Source: Symsagittifera roscoffensis
Taxonomy: Eukaryota; Xenacoelomorpha; Acoela; Convolutidae
Reading direction: 5' to 3'
DNA: 64,000 nt
NCBI RefSeq assembly: GCF_963678635.1
Contig: NC_087062.1
Coordinates: 29,662,833 to 29,726,832 of the forward strand
Shown: one piece after another, positions 12,663 through 22,936 of the stretch
How the letters are laid out: the number at the start of each line of letters is the position of its first letter
How positions within the stretch are numbered: position 1 is the first letter of the stretch
The notes under the pieces: model-generated
What the model was told of the DNA's origin: nothing
The model's database searches: none
The model's input: the letters and a program-made list of their open reading frames with translations, nothing else
Program-made: the position numbers and the translations under genes

Positions 12663-12978
12663 CTGTAAAAAAGTCCTTTGAGAATAGTTTATTTGTAAAT
12701 AACTTAAGATCTGATTTTTTCAAGGAAGTTGTTTTAAGAAGTTGTATAATATTTAGGACACAAAAGGGAAAACTGCTAATAAAAATATGCTATTCCATCA
12801 TATATTTCAGCAGAGGTGCAATAAAACACATATCCGGGAAACTTATTCTTGATGAAGGATTTGAAACTTTTTTAATCGGAAGTTAAGCAACAACCTTTCT
12901 CGACATTTTCATCAACGATGCTTTCATTCTACTTACAAATCAAAACAAGACTGCTCGTATCAGGGCGAAGCCCTGAAA

Positions 12979-13473
12979 GTTCCGACTGCCTTTTAAGGTT
13001 TATGGGGCGGTAATAACATTAAAAAGTTAAAAATGAAAAAACAAAATGAAATTTTTTTTTTTGAAATTTGAATTTTTTTATGAAAATCATCCCCCCACAC
13101 GCCATATAAAGTACAAAAGGATAGATTTCGCTCCTTGTAACAAATTAATTATGGCAAATAAGCTTTTTTCAACCAATTTGGAACAATTTCTAAGACGGAT
13201 TAACTCTCCGCTTACGCGTTAATAGCGCGAAATATATCGCGCGTTAATTGTCCCAAATTGGCCAAAATGGCTATCTTTAAACCCTCATAACTTTACGAAA
13301 AATGATCACAGATGAAATATCTTTTCAAATTTGAGCTCATGACAACAATACCTTTCGGATGATATAAAAAAATTCCGTCAAAAATGGCTAGTTAAAAATT
13401 CGAAATTTGTCTGAAGAAAAAAAAACCCACCCGAGCACAAATATTCCGTTACTTTCGTATCGAAAGTCGGAAC
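12979..13473 (+). repeat. Repeat E, copy 2
   Basis: Compact copy of E with perfect 8 bp inverted ends, GTTCCGAC at the left and GTCGGAAC at 13466-13473. It lacks the G-run insertion of copy 1. The flank CAACGATGCTTTCATTCTACT at 12914-12934 matches the flank of copy 1 closely, so the repeated block is larger than the inverted-end core. Confidence 0.8.
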
Positions 13474-14142
13474 AACAAAAAAGTTCTTCGAGTTTGTCGA
13501 CAGCATGAAGCGATCGAAAAATGTAGTTAAAGATGATCAATCCAACCAAAGGAAGATATCAGCTGAGACATAAAAAACCTTTTTTTGTTAAAATTGGATA
13601 CAGTTGAACAAAGTATTAAAAACAAAATGCAATTTCAAAACAGGTAAAACAAAAAATTATAGATGCCATCTATCCAAAGGGAAAAAGCATAAACTTTTGA
13701 AACCATCGGTAGTTTGCTTAAAAAATTTTGTGATCGCTACGGACTCTCGATTTATCATTACTCCCGGCAATTTGTTCGATTTTGACGGTTTTATTTAAAC
13801 GAGAAGAATTGTGTCAGAAAAATTTTCCGAAGAACGCCTGCCAAATTTGAATTATTTTTTTATTTTAGTTTTTAATTTTTGTAAATTAAGTAATTTTTTA
13901 TTAATTTTTCTTATATTTTGAATTTTTAATTTTTTCTTTTTTTCCTTAATTTAATTTTTTTTTAATTTAATTTTTTCTTAGGTTTTTAAAATCAATAGAA
14001 GATAAGGATGGATAGCTAAATACTTAACCAAGTTAAATTAGTCACTATTGACCTCAAAAAAATTAATTGGTGAATTTGCAAGGACACAAGTAAACCTCGA
14101 TTTGAGCAGCTTTTTTAAAACTTTTGTCAAACTATTGATAGT
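13474..14142 (+). other. Intergenic, nothing supported
   Basis: AT-rich. A 63-codon frame at 13604-13798 begins with TTG and has no family I recognise. 13850-13980 is a T-rich low-complexity tract. Confidence 0.6.
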
Positions 14143-14150
14143 GACATTGT

Positions 14151-14589
14151 CAGGGCGGATTTAGGGGGGGGGGGGGGGCGGACGCTTCTTTTTCAGGGGT
14201 TCGACCCCCTGCGAACCCAAAGGGTACCCCCCCCCTTTGAACTATTTTGAGATATCCAATTTTGGCTGACGGACCCTAAAATTTTTCTAAAGGTGCCTTT
14301 GGCGCCAATATATACTTAGTTTAATTTACACTTAGAGCGCGCGCAGAATAACGCGATTTTTTGTTAAAAGTTTTCCAAAAAGTGCCTAAAAACGCATTTT
14401 TGGCTTGTTTTTTAGGAAATTTTTCCTGCGGCGCAAAATTTTTGGCCAAACCAGGGGCCTTTTAATGCTTTGGAGTGCTCGGAAAATCAATTTGGTTGAC
14501 CTAAAAAAAAAGGTCGACAAAATATAAAAACTTCGAAATTTTTTTAAAAAATCCGCTCCCCCCTCGAGAAAATCTTAGATCCACCCCTG
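14151..14589 (+). mobile_element. hAT-type MITE, copy 1
   Basis: A 439 bp element with terminal inverted repeats (CAGGGCGGATTTAG at the left; CAGGGGTGGATCTAA as the reverse complement of the right end). It is flanked by 8 bp duplications with one mismatch: GACATTGT at 14143-14150 and GATATTGT at 14590-14597. The CAGGG ends and 8 bp duplication are typical of the hAT superfamily. No transposase frame is present, so it is non-autonomous. Other copies are at 50133-50539 (best), 15190-15482, 38960-39240, 40288-40380 and 43594-43740. Confidence 0.85.
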
Positions 14590-15890
14590 GATATTGTGCA
14601 TATTCAATCTGCCAACGGCACCTACAGAAAACGGTGTAGGTAAGTTACTTTGGTTATCAACTTGTTTAGTCTAGTTGATTACGTCTTACCGATTACAAAA
14701 ACAAGAACAATGTCATTCCCAGGTTCGACAAAAAAAAACAAAAAATTTTTTGTTCGAATCAAAGGTTTTGAAGCACTAAAGGTTTTAAATCGTTTTTGTT
14801 GCAATTAACAGTCACCCAGTACAAGATCTTGTTTATCGAAAACACAGTTCATAACAACAAAGCAAAGTGTCCAGAACTATCGCTCTGAACAGAACTTACT
14901 TTTTTTTTCATATCACCCTAATACGTACACAAACAGGTTTACACAAAAAACTTAACATAACCAAGTTTGGTCTGTTGTTGAGAAACGATAACATCTTGAC
15001 TTTGGCAATGAAAATTGGTGATAATTTTTTTAAAGCTTGCTCTTTTAGATTTTGCTTAGATCTTTCTCGATAATTTTTTATCCACAAACAAAACTAGAAA
15101 AACTATCAATCAGTAGCTTCAATAACTAAAATTATCGGCTTACTGTGGGGTTTTAACGGTATAAGTTTCTCACTTCGGTTGCAATAATAATTTGGTGCCA
15201 ATATATACTTAGTTTAAGGGGTGAGCGCGCGCCGAATAACGCAATTTTTTGGTAAAAATTTTCCAAAAAGTGCCTGAAAACGCATTTTTGGCTTCTTTTT
15301 TCAAAATTTTGCCTGCGGCGCACAACTTTTGGCCAAACCAATGGCTTTTTTTAGTGCTTTGGAGTGCTCCGAAAATCAATTTGGCCGACCTAAAAAAAGG
15401 TCGACAAAATATAAAAACTTCGAAATTTTTTTAAAAATCCGCTCCCCCCTCGAGAAAATCTTAGATCCGCCCCTGGTCATTGTATTGTGCATATTCAATC
15501 TGCCAACGGCGCCTACAGAAAACGGTGAAGGTAAGTTATTTTGGTTATCAACTTGTTTAGTCTAGTTGATTACGTCTTACCGATTACAAAAACAAGAACA
15601 ATGTCATTCCCAGGTTCGACAAAAAAAAAACAAAAAATTTTTTGTTCGAATCAAAGGTTTTGAAGCACTAAAGGTTTTAAATCGTTTTTGTTGCAATTAA
15701 CAGTCACCCAGTACAAGATCTTGTTTATCGAAAACACAGTTCATAACAACAAAGCAAAGTGTCCAGAACTATCGCTCTGAACAGAACTTACTTTTTTTTT
15801 TCATATCACCCTAATACGTACACAAACAGATTTTCTTAGAAAAAAGCTTAACTTAACCAAGTTTTTGGTCTGTTGTTATCAATTAACAAA
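14590..15890 (+). repeat. Local duplication of MITE plus flank
   Basis: The flank after the MITE (14590-14990, beginning GATATTGTGCATATTC) recurs at 15483-15890 with few changes. Between them, 14997-15189 is a piece of repeat R (compare 8795-8990), and 15190-15482 is a MITE copy lacking its left end. This is an imperfect tandem duplication of roughly 0.9 kb made after the MITE had inserted. Confidence 0.8.
15190..15482 (+). mobile_element. hAT-type MITE, copy 2, left end missing
   Basis: Matches 14300-14589 of copy 1, including the CGGCGCA and TCCGCCCCTG-type right end. The left third is replaced by repeat R sequence. Confidence 0.8.
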
Positions 15891-15895
15891 CAAGG

Positions 15896-16069
15896 ATGAA
15901 GTTTGAATTTTACTTTTCGATTTGGGTCTCACAACTTCTGGTTGTCTTGGTTACTGTTCCAATATGTTTACCTTCACCTCGAAAAGTCATAGCTTATCTC
16001 ACAAATGAATGCAAAAAAAATATTTGTTTGCGAGCATTTGGTATTCCAACCACCGGAGCGACACAATAA
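15896..16069 (+). CDS. Small secreted peptide, 57 codons, or its first exon
   Basis: An ATG at 15896 opens a 57-codon frame ending in TAA at 16067-16069. The first residues are a convincing signal peptide: short polar start, then SIWVSQLLVVLVTVPICL, followed by Pro/Ser and a mature part with two cysteines (NECKKNICLRAF). Alternatively the frame splices out at 16040/16041 (ATTTG|GTATTC) in phase 1 and joins the exon at 16328-16435, which starts in the matching phase; that would extend the secreted protein instead of stopping. No family recognised. The sequence is unique here, apart from its upstream region, which is a duplicated flank. Confidence 0.4.
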   Translation: MKFEFYFSIWVSQLLVVLVTVPICLPSPRKVIAYLTNECKKNICLRAFGIPTTGATQ

Positions 16070-16327
16070 AACTTAGAGAAAATCGGATAAAAATTGAAAT
16101 ACACGGCAGCAACGTTCATGTCAAACTGGAACAAACAAATGGAAATCCAAGAAAGTATTTAATTCCCTAAAAATTGACATCAATTGTAAAACGGAGAGAT
16201 GGTTTTGTATGAAAAACTGCATTCATTTCAGCAAATCATGAATATTTCATTCAATTGAAGATTCAAGATTTGTTCTTTTTTATTTGTTTAACCTATTCAT
16301 TTAATAATGAATTTGCAAATATTGCAG

Positions 16328-16435
16328 AAGCATCTTATTATGATTTCACCCACCCAATAATTACAAATTGTGAAACTTTATTGAAACTACTTTTCAGGAA
16401 AGCAATCGCAAATAAAATTGAATTTTTACGGATGG
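16328..16435 (+). CDS. Candidate exon 2 of the secreted-peptide gene
   Basis: A 108-base open stretch between an acceptor (AAATATTGCAG, ending at 16327) and a good donor (GATGG|GTGAGC). It begins and ends in phase 1, compatible with the upstream exon. The encoded piece includes YYDFTHPIITNCETLLKLLF and a basic segment RKAIANKIEFLRMG, likely helical. Joined to a downstream acceptor near 16514, the frame would stop after three more codons. Function unknown; not recognised. Confidence 0.3.
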
Positions 16436-18486
16436 GTGAGCATAAGTCTCTTCTTTTTATCACTTCAAATTGAAACTGCAAGAGAGATTAAGATTAAGAT
16501 TAAGAGCAATTACAGTCATCAAGTAATAAGAACTATCAAAGTCTTGAAGTAGGCTAAATCTAATCGGGCTAAACAAGTTTTTGAACCTAGAAGAAAATCT
16601 TCAAAACTTAGAACTGATGACGACGACAATTTGGTTCTTGAAGAAGAACCCAGGGGGATAGCGACATCATTATTTCTAAATAACACACAACAGCCCAAAA
16701 AAATTTAAATTTATCTATAGCCAAAAAGTTTTTTGAGCTTTAGGAATACCAGACGACCGTGTTCTCCACGATTTTACCAAAGCAATACTACGCCAGTCAT
16801 CAAGTCATCTAGATACAGCATCTACTTCTCTTGTCAAAACAAGAACCTAAAAACAACTTATGCAACCCAAGTTTCCTCTCAAAAATGAAAACTCTCAAAA
16901 TTTAAAACGAGGATGCGTACAAAATTGTTGACTTGGAATGTATCAAAAAAAACAGAGCAAAGCAAAGAAGAATCTGCCCATTTTGAAAGCCCTGAACCAA
17001 CTCCAAAAAGCAAAAAATGGGTTTCCTCTTTGGAGGAAGTGAAATTCCTAAAAATTATACGATGAACAAGAACGGCATGTAGAAGCAGACTATCAAAAAT
17101 TACAACAACTTCAGAGTCGCAGCTCACATCAAATACAAGGTACTTCAAAAGAATTTTCGCGTTTGAAAAAATTAGTAAACAACATTGATGAGATTTGGTC
17201 GATGCTGAAATTTTTTTGCTGAAAGTGGACGCAGAAAAATGCAAATAGCAAAATATATATAAAACAATGAAACGATAGTGTTTAATCATCTTTTGTTTCA
17301 GTCGATTGCAATTCAAGAATTCAATTCGATTGCAATTCAAGAACTATTCTGCATCAACAATTGATTCAAGCAAAAATTCGATAATTTCTGAGTATCGAAG
17401 CAAAGCGGAAACACTCTCTGAAAATTCCGAAAAAATACAATCTCTGAAAACTTTGACAGTTTGTTAAATAAAAGTCCAATAGACATCCTCCTATAGTGGA
17501 AATCTACAACCATTTGTTTGTAAAAACATTAAATTCTTGGTTAAGGCGGTTCATAAACTTTTTCAAAACGCAACAAGAAAAACATGATTTCAAACATCGA
17601 ACTTTGACAGACAAAATTATTTTGTGGCCATGTGTTTTTATCCCACCGTAATGGCCGCGCGCTCTTTGCAAGACAAGGTCACTATTATCAAGGATCATAG
17701 TCATTTCTCAGATTCTGCGGACATTTATAAGCAAAAATTCAGAACAGCTCTTAAAATTAGAGCAGCTGTAGCAGATGAGCCAACGCAAACACAATTTTTT
17801 CCGTTCTAAAGGACATGAACAAAAAAAATTGCAGCAATGATTCCAAACTAATCAGCCAATCACAGAACCGCCAACAGAATCAAACAGGAAAGACGGTCCA
17901 GAAGGCAAGAGCCAGAATCCTTATTTGGTTTTGAACCTTCCAGAGTTGATGAGCGTGACTCACAGTGGCGAACGCTTACTTCATTTTGACTTTGAGCCAG
18001 ATAAACTAAGCGAATTATGGTTTTCACCAATCTTCCATGACTGGATTTTCTTAGTGGTGCTGATGATTGGTTCTGCAATGGCACTTCTTCGACGGCGCCG
18101 AATATTTTCTTTTTTCAGATGGCACAATTTCCTGAACGGGTGCAGCAGCAATTTTAAATTATGATTTAAACTCATTTTTTTTAATCCAATTATCTAAAAC
18201 TTATCTTTTCAATTTGAACTTTTCAATTTGAACTTTCTTCTAGAGATTTTCAAAACTGAGCTAGACCCGTTTTAAAAACGGCAAAATTATCATTGTAATC
18301 AAGCTTTTCTTGTCCTCTTTCCTTCTGAGCCAACCGAGTCAAACCATATCAGTTTTGCCCTATTTCACCCGATTTTCGGTTTTTCGTTTTGAAATTTCAA
18401 CCAAAATAAGAAATTTTTCTCCGACCCAAAATTTGAGCTGCGGCCATTTTGATCTTGAAACCAATGACTTCACCGCGCAACCAAAC
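16436..18486 (+). other. Possibly decayed coding DNA
   Basis: No intact gene. Several frames in 16570-17180 and 17600-18130 read like protein for 30-60 codons between stops (for example frames at 17624-17809 and 17925-18164 on the plus strand), with higher GC than their surroundings. I could assign none of them to a family. A direct duplication of about 20 bases (TCGATTGCAATTCAAGAA) sits at 17300-17342, and an ATTAAG triplet repeat at 16490-16505. Confidence 0.3.
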
Positions 18487-18615
18487 ACGCTTTGAAGTTT
18501 CAATTAATTGTTTTTTTTTTCAAATTTGGTCCCACTTGACTGTTCTATGGTTATTTGGTACACATAGAATCTAATTATAGAACGATCAAGTGAAGACAAA
18601 GCTTCAAAGCATTAA
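18487..18615 (+). repeat. Short inverted-repeat element
   Basis: GCTTTGAAG at about 18489 pairs with CTTCAAAGC near 18602, and an inner pair (CACTTGACTGTTCTAT against ATAGAACGATCAAGTG, two mismatches) lies near 18534 and 18576. It resembles a small MITE or hairpin. The following 18616-19112 contains nothing I can support. Confidence 0.45.
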
Positions 18616-19112
18616 AGATCTCAGAAAAAGGTTAAATCAAAGAAAATAATTTCTGACATTTTTTGCCTGGGACACAAATGTATGGTACAATTTTATAGTT
18701 TAGGACAGTTTTGTCAAGGGCACAAATGTCTAAGCTGAAAATCATGGTCTGCGTAGGCAAAATAGTTAGTCAAGCCAAAATTGCTAAAAAAAAAGACTTC
18801 AAAAGTTCTTCAAAGTAGACCTACCACGTCGCAAGAGGTTTAAACAATGGTTTAAGAGCAGAATAATTGAATTTTTTACATATCGATGAAAATACTTCAA
18901 GATACAATTTTATGGATTTTGATAGAGGAATGACCCGTGAACAGTTTTATGAGTTTGAATTACAGCGTGTTTGAGAAGCTCGAGAAGCTAACACTGATAC
19001 ATGCATCCATAAAGCGGATAAGAGTTCACTCCTCATTTAATTTCTAATTCATCGTTGGACGTTTCTACTCAAAACACAATGGTAAAACTTCAAATTCAAT
19101 AAAGCGACCATC

Positions 19113-19522
19113 TGAGTTAAGACCGATGGGTATAACTCATAGAGTAATTTCGGATAGGGTACACCGTCTGCTCGTCACGCTATCTTATTTTCGGCCGGAT
19201 AGATTCGTGCAACTTCTTAGTCTAATACCGATCCTAATCTTACTCTTATACTATCTAGTCTCAGGTTGTTTAACTAGTCTCTGCTAGGCTCAATAGATCT
19301 AGGGTATACTGGTTTATTGCGGCTGCTGAAGTGCTCGGGAGAGTCCAACTAATTTCTAAGTTAAATTCAAATCTCTCTGGTGCTGAAATTACAAGTAACT
19401 TCAGCACTTACAAATAAGTGGGTTGTTAGTTAGATGGATCATGATTGGTTAATATTAAATACTTTACATTGGTAAAATATCTAATTTATCCAATCATAAA
19501 ATGTAGTTTAGATCAGGTTCCA
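19113..19522 (-). repeat. 3' LTR of the giant element
   Basis: Identical to 37613-38022 except two bases at its U5 end. The same hairpin lies at 19380-19407. The polypurine tract upstream is weak: the minus strand reads AAAACCCGGATGGG just before the LTR TGGAAC start. Confidence 0.95.
19313..19318 (-). terminator. Candidate poly(A) signal in the 3' LTR
   Basis: AATAAA on the minus strand, about 60 bases after the LTR hairpin. It is a plausible end of the element transcript; the same hexamer is in the 5' LTR, as usual for LTR elements. Confidence 0.55.
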
Positions 19523-20223
19523 CCCATCCGGGTTTTACAGAGTTTTTTAGAACAGTTCTTCTGTAATTCAAGGGTGGATGATGGACGTTGGTATTTGGCG
19601 AACATCATATTTCTTTTGTTTCCTTTTTGTTAAGGAAGTTCCAGGAAGCTGGAGTTAGGGACATAAGACGTTGTGTTCTTCTTGTGACAACGACTGAGTC
19701 TCTGCAACAAAATCAATTCTGATTTCGGAATGGTTGGCTATGTCAGGTTTTTCTGTTCTTCGGGGAGAACTTCTTTTGTGTCTGATCTAGCTTGGGAATG
19801 GCGTGGAGATTGTGCGTGGAGGGGATGCCTGGTTACTCGGATCTGTACGTATACTTGAACATCGAGGTGGTCATTGGTCTAGTTCAATGAAGTCCTTTTC
19901 TGCGAAGTCAAGTCGTACTCTAAATCCTTTGAGTTGTGATTGTGAGCGGCATATCGATTGTAGTTGGTCATTCTCTCTCGAGTGTAGTGGGGTCGTTTTG
20001 TCTTTTGATGTTCGTCCTTGGTGTTGTATTCTGATCTATATATTGCATCATGTGATTTTACATTTTATAAAACTTTTATTAGTTTAATATTTTTTAATAA
20101 TGATTTTAGTTAGTTGTTTTCACAAAAGCTTTTTGTTTTAGTTCGGTTATTTTGAAGAGTTACTCACCCTTGAGTAGCTCTTATTAAAAATAAAGGTGTG
20201 GTCACAAAGCGTGGATGTAGCGC

Positions 20224-20284
20224 GGTGGGTTAGGCCGGCTATAGAGCATGCTCAGGACGTCCTTCCTGGTGGGTTAGGCCAGGA
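20224..20284 (-). ncRNA. Compact structured RNA candidate in the 3' UTR
   Basis: Three palindromes abut without a gap: GAGCATGCTC (20244-20253), AGGACGTCCT (20254-20263) and a TCCTGG...CCAGGA hairpin (20264-20284). The 13-mer GGTGGGTTAGGCC occurs at 20224 and again in the loop at 20268. GC content is far above the flanks. It lies in the 1.6 kb 3' region (19523-21136), which has no ORF. It may be an RNA export, stability or packaging element; this is inferred. Confidence 0.45.
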
Positions 20285-21136
20285 GTGGGAGTATGATTTC
20301 ATGCGGTTTTTGTGAGGGGTCCTGTTATGTGACAACGTTTTATGTTGGGTTTGTTGTGGTTTTTCTTATGTTTCGTTGGTTGTGTCCTTTTTTCAAAAAG
20401 CAAATTGTTTGTGGTATGGGTTTGTCTTTCGACTTTTTTGTGTTTTATTATTTCTTTCTAAGACTTTGTAATAGTCTTCAAAAGAATAAATTATCCAGTT
20501 TTAAACTGGGTTAATCCGGTTTGGGTACCGTTGGTTTCCTTTTCTTAGTCATGCTGTTATTCTATGATTTGTGGTATTTAGTAAGCTGCGTTGGTTAGTT
20601 TTGTTTAGTATATGATTCCTTTCCAACCGGGTTAAAGGAAAGTTTGAAACATGTTATTGTATGTTAGAGTTGTTGAGTGTGAAAACTTGAAACTGAAATT
20701 CATTATTTTAAACAATTCTTCGTGGGCGAGCTGTGCGAGTGTGGATAGAATTTCTGTGCGAATGAATGAAAATATCAAAAGGTTAGTACTGCAATTGCAT
20801 TTTATTAATTTACTGCATAGAATTTGGAAATTTACTGCTAGTTATGGGGGAATTTTAAGATACAAATTTTCATCATAATTAGATTTACTGCTTTTGGGGG
20901 AAAATTTTATAAATTAATTTACTGCATTGGTATTATATTTATTTAATTGTTGGTGCAAAAGTTTAATAGGGTCTTAAACAGTTTTGAAGAAGTTTGCTAT
21001 TTTTTATTTTTCTTTTGTGAATTTTTCAGATGATCTAGGATGAAGGCTAAAAATCTAAAGAAAACATGAATAAAGAATGGTGAGTTTTTTAATATTTTAA
21101 TTAGTTAGTAATATTCATTTAATTCATACTTACCTG

Positions 21137-22936
21137 TTAGTCGTCGGGGAAAAAACCGTAGGGGAAGATGTCGTGAATTAGTTCTGAAATTGTTAGTAGT
21201 TTAGCTAAGATGCGGATGATATTTTTAGTTTGAAGCAGTGGCCAAAGCAATTGAAGTGCCTTAATAGTGGTTAGTTCTTCAGTGCCAACTGCAAACTCAT
21301 AAGGTGTGTTTTGGATTAAGTTATATAATTTGTGGTTAAATTTCGTGTTGTGGATGAATTCTAAAATTGGGATTTCTATAGGTTGTAGGAACTCGTGCGG
21401 GATAAGGAAGGGTCGGGATTCTTCGGCGTTGAAGGTCTTGGTGATGGGGCAGAAAATGTACATTTGGGTTATGGGGTCATAATTACGAAGAATACCATGG
21501 AGGTTAGTGTCTTTAATACAATATGTGAAATTTAGGAAATACGGTGAAGTGTATTTTGAATTGATGAATTGAAAACGATGGTGTGGTTGTCTAGAGGGTG
21601 TGTGGAGGTCAAAGTGATGTTGGATGAAACGATAGTAACTGTATGTATGTGTTTGTTTAGTGCGCAACATAATATCGTGTGAGCAGTGTAAATCTCTTTC
21701 GTGTGGTGCAAGGAAATGAAAGGTTAGTGAAAAGATTTGGAAGCGTTCTTTAAAACTTTCGTATGCTTGTGTGTTTGTTAGTGCTACTGAAATAATGTGA
21801 TCAAACTTTCGGTCGAAGATGTTTAGTGTAAATACATATGGTGTCTTGATGAAAAATTTCTCGGTGATTTGTGGATTAGCGAAGCGATCGTCGTCTAAGA
21901 ATTGATCTTGGTTAGCTCTAATGATGTTGTGATCGTAGTATTCTAGTGTATATTCATTAGCTCTAGGTGCAGTGTGTATTTTTAGTGATTTTTTATATCC
22001 AACGTAAGTAAACTGTCTAGCGGTTAGTGGTGTAGTTAGTCGATATAGCATGTCTTTGTTTCGTTCTATATCGATGGAAGTGCTGGATAAAGGTAAGCAA
22101 AGAGGGTTAGTGAAATGATAGTATGAGGTCCAAGAGAGAGTGGGCATTAAAACGTATTCATCTACAAAGTTGCGTGTTTCGTTAGCGTCGTGAGGGGTGT
22201 TTAAGGTGTATTGTGGAAACGAGGGTAAAGTGATAGCTAAAAATTCTTTAGTGTTAGTATGCTGGGGGTGGTTGATGTATTCACGGGCTGTTCCTGGTTT
22301 TGCTGGGAAAGGATGGTTGGGGAATTTTCTTTTAAAAGTGCGGTAAGCTCTATTAGTGTTTAGTGAAGATATAGTGGATGTGGATGATGGTGTTAATGAT
22401 TCAGTATAATTTGAAGAGGGTGTAGGGGGATTGGATGAATTTGTAGTGGAGGAGATTTGGTTTATGGTCGGGGTGTTAAGGTGGTAGGGTTGTTGTTGGA
22501 GGGTAATAAAATTATCTAGTTCTGGGGAGATTCGGGGGGTGTCTGGAGAATGAGATGATTGGTCAGAATGGTATGAGGAGTAGGTTGGGGTAACTTGGGA
22601 AGCATAAGAGGGTGTGGGAGTGATGGGGTCAGGGTTATTGGATAATATGGGTTGAAAAGGGGGTTGAGAAAAATTAGAAGGGTTATGAAAATTATTGGAT
22701 GGAGATGGTTCTGAGTCGGCAAATTCATCGGGGGTTTCAATATTTGGGTTATTTAGCTGTGAGATGGAGTATAAAACTGAAATATGTGAGTTAGTGTCGG
22801 AATTCATGCCTGATGTTACATTGCTAGATGGAAAATCGGGTGGCGGAAAAGCAAAAAGTGGTATGATTGGGATTGGAGAGGTAAGATTGGTTGGATGGGA
22901 ATTTGATCGGTGTAGTGATCCAAGTTGGCGGCTCAT
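21137..22936 (-). CDS. 599-aa protein of unknown family, last ORF of the element
   Basis: It begins at the ATGA overlap with the envelope stop. Residues 1-200 are Pro/Ser/Thr/Asn-rich and likely disordered. A basic patch (RAYRTFKRKFPNHPFP) follows at about 195, and then about 390 residues of normal composition rich in aromatics and His, ending in FPYGFFPDD. No signal peptide, membrane helix or known domain was seen. The intact frame in a recently inserted element argues that it is used. A regulatory or structural role is possible but unproven. Confidence 0.75.
   Translation of the reverse strand: MSRQLGSLHRSNSHPTNLTSPIPIIPLFAFPPPDFPSSNVTSGMNSDTNSHISVLYSISQLNNPNIETPDEFADSEPSPSNNFHNPSNFSQPPFQPILSNNPDPITPTPSYASQVTPTYSSYHSDQSSHSPDTPRISPELDNFITLQQQPYHLNTPTINQISSTTNSSNPPTPSSNYTESLTPSSTSTISSLNTNRAYRTFKRKFPNHPFPAKPGTAREYINHPQHTNTKEFLAITLPSFPQYTLNTPHDANETRNFVDEYVLMPTLSWTSYYHFTNPLCLPLSSTSIDIERNKDMLYRLTTPLTARQFTYVGYKKSLKIHTAPRANEYTLEYYDHNIIRANQDQFLDDDRFANPQITEKFFIKTPYVFTLNIFDRKFDHIISVALTNTQAYESFKERFQIFSLTFHFLAPHERDLHCSHDIMLRTKQTHTYSYYRFIQHHFDLHTPSRQPHHRFQFINSKYTSPYFLNFTYCIKDTNLHGILRNYDPITQMYIFCPITKTFNAEESRPFLIPHEFLQPIEIPILEFIHNTKFNHKLYNLIQNTPYEFAVGTEELTTIKALQLLWPLLQTKNIIRILAKLLTISELIHDIFPYGFFPDD

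Noticed and set aside
14705-14760. GGTTCGA and GTTCGAATC phrases as possible tRNA genes
   Set aside because: No cloverleaf can be formed around them; they are part of duplicated repeat DNA.
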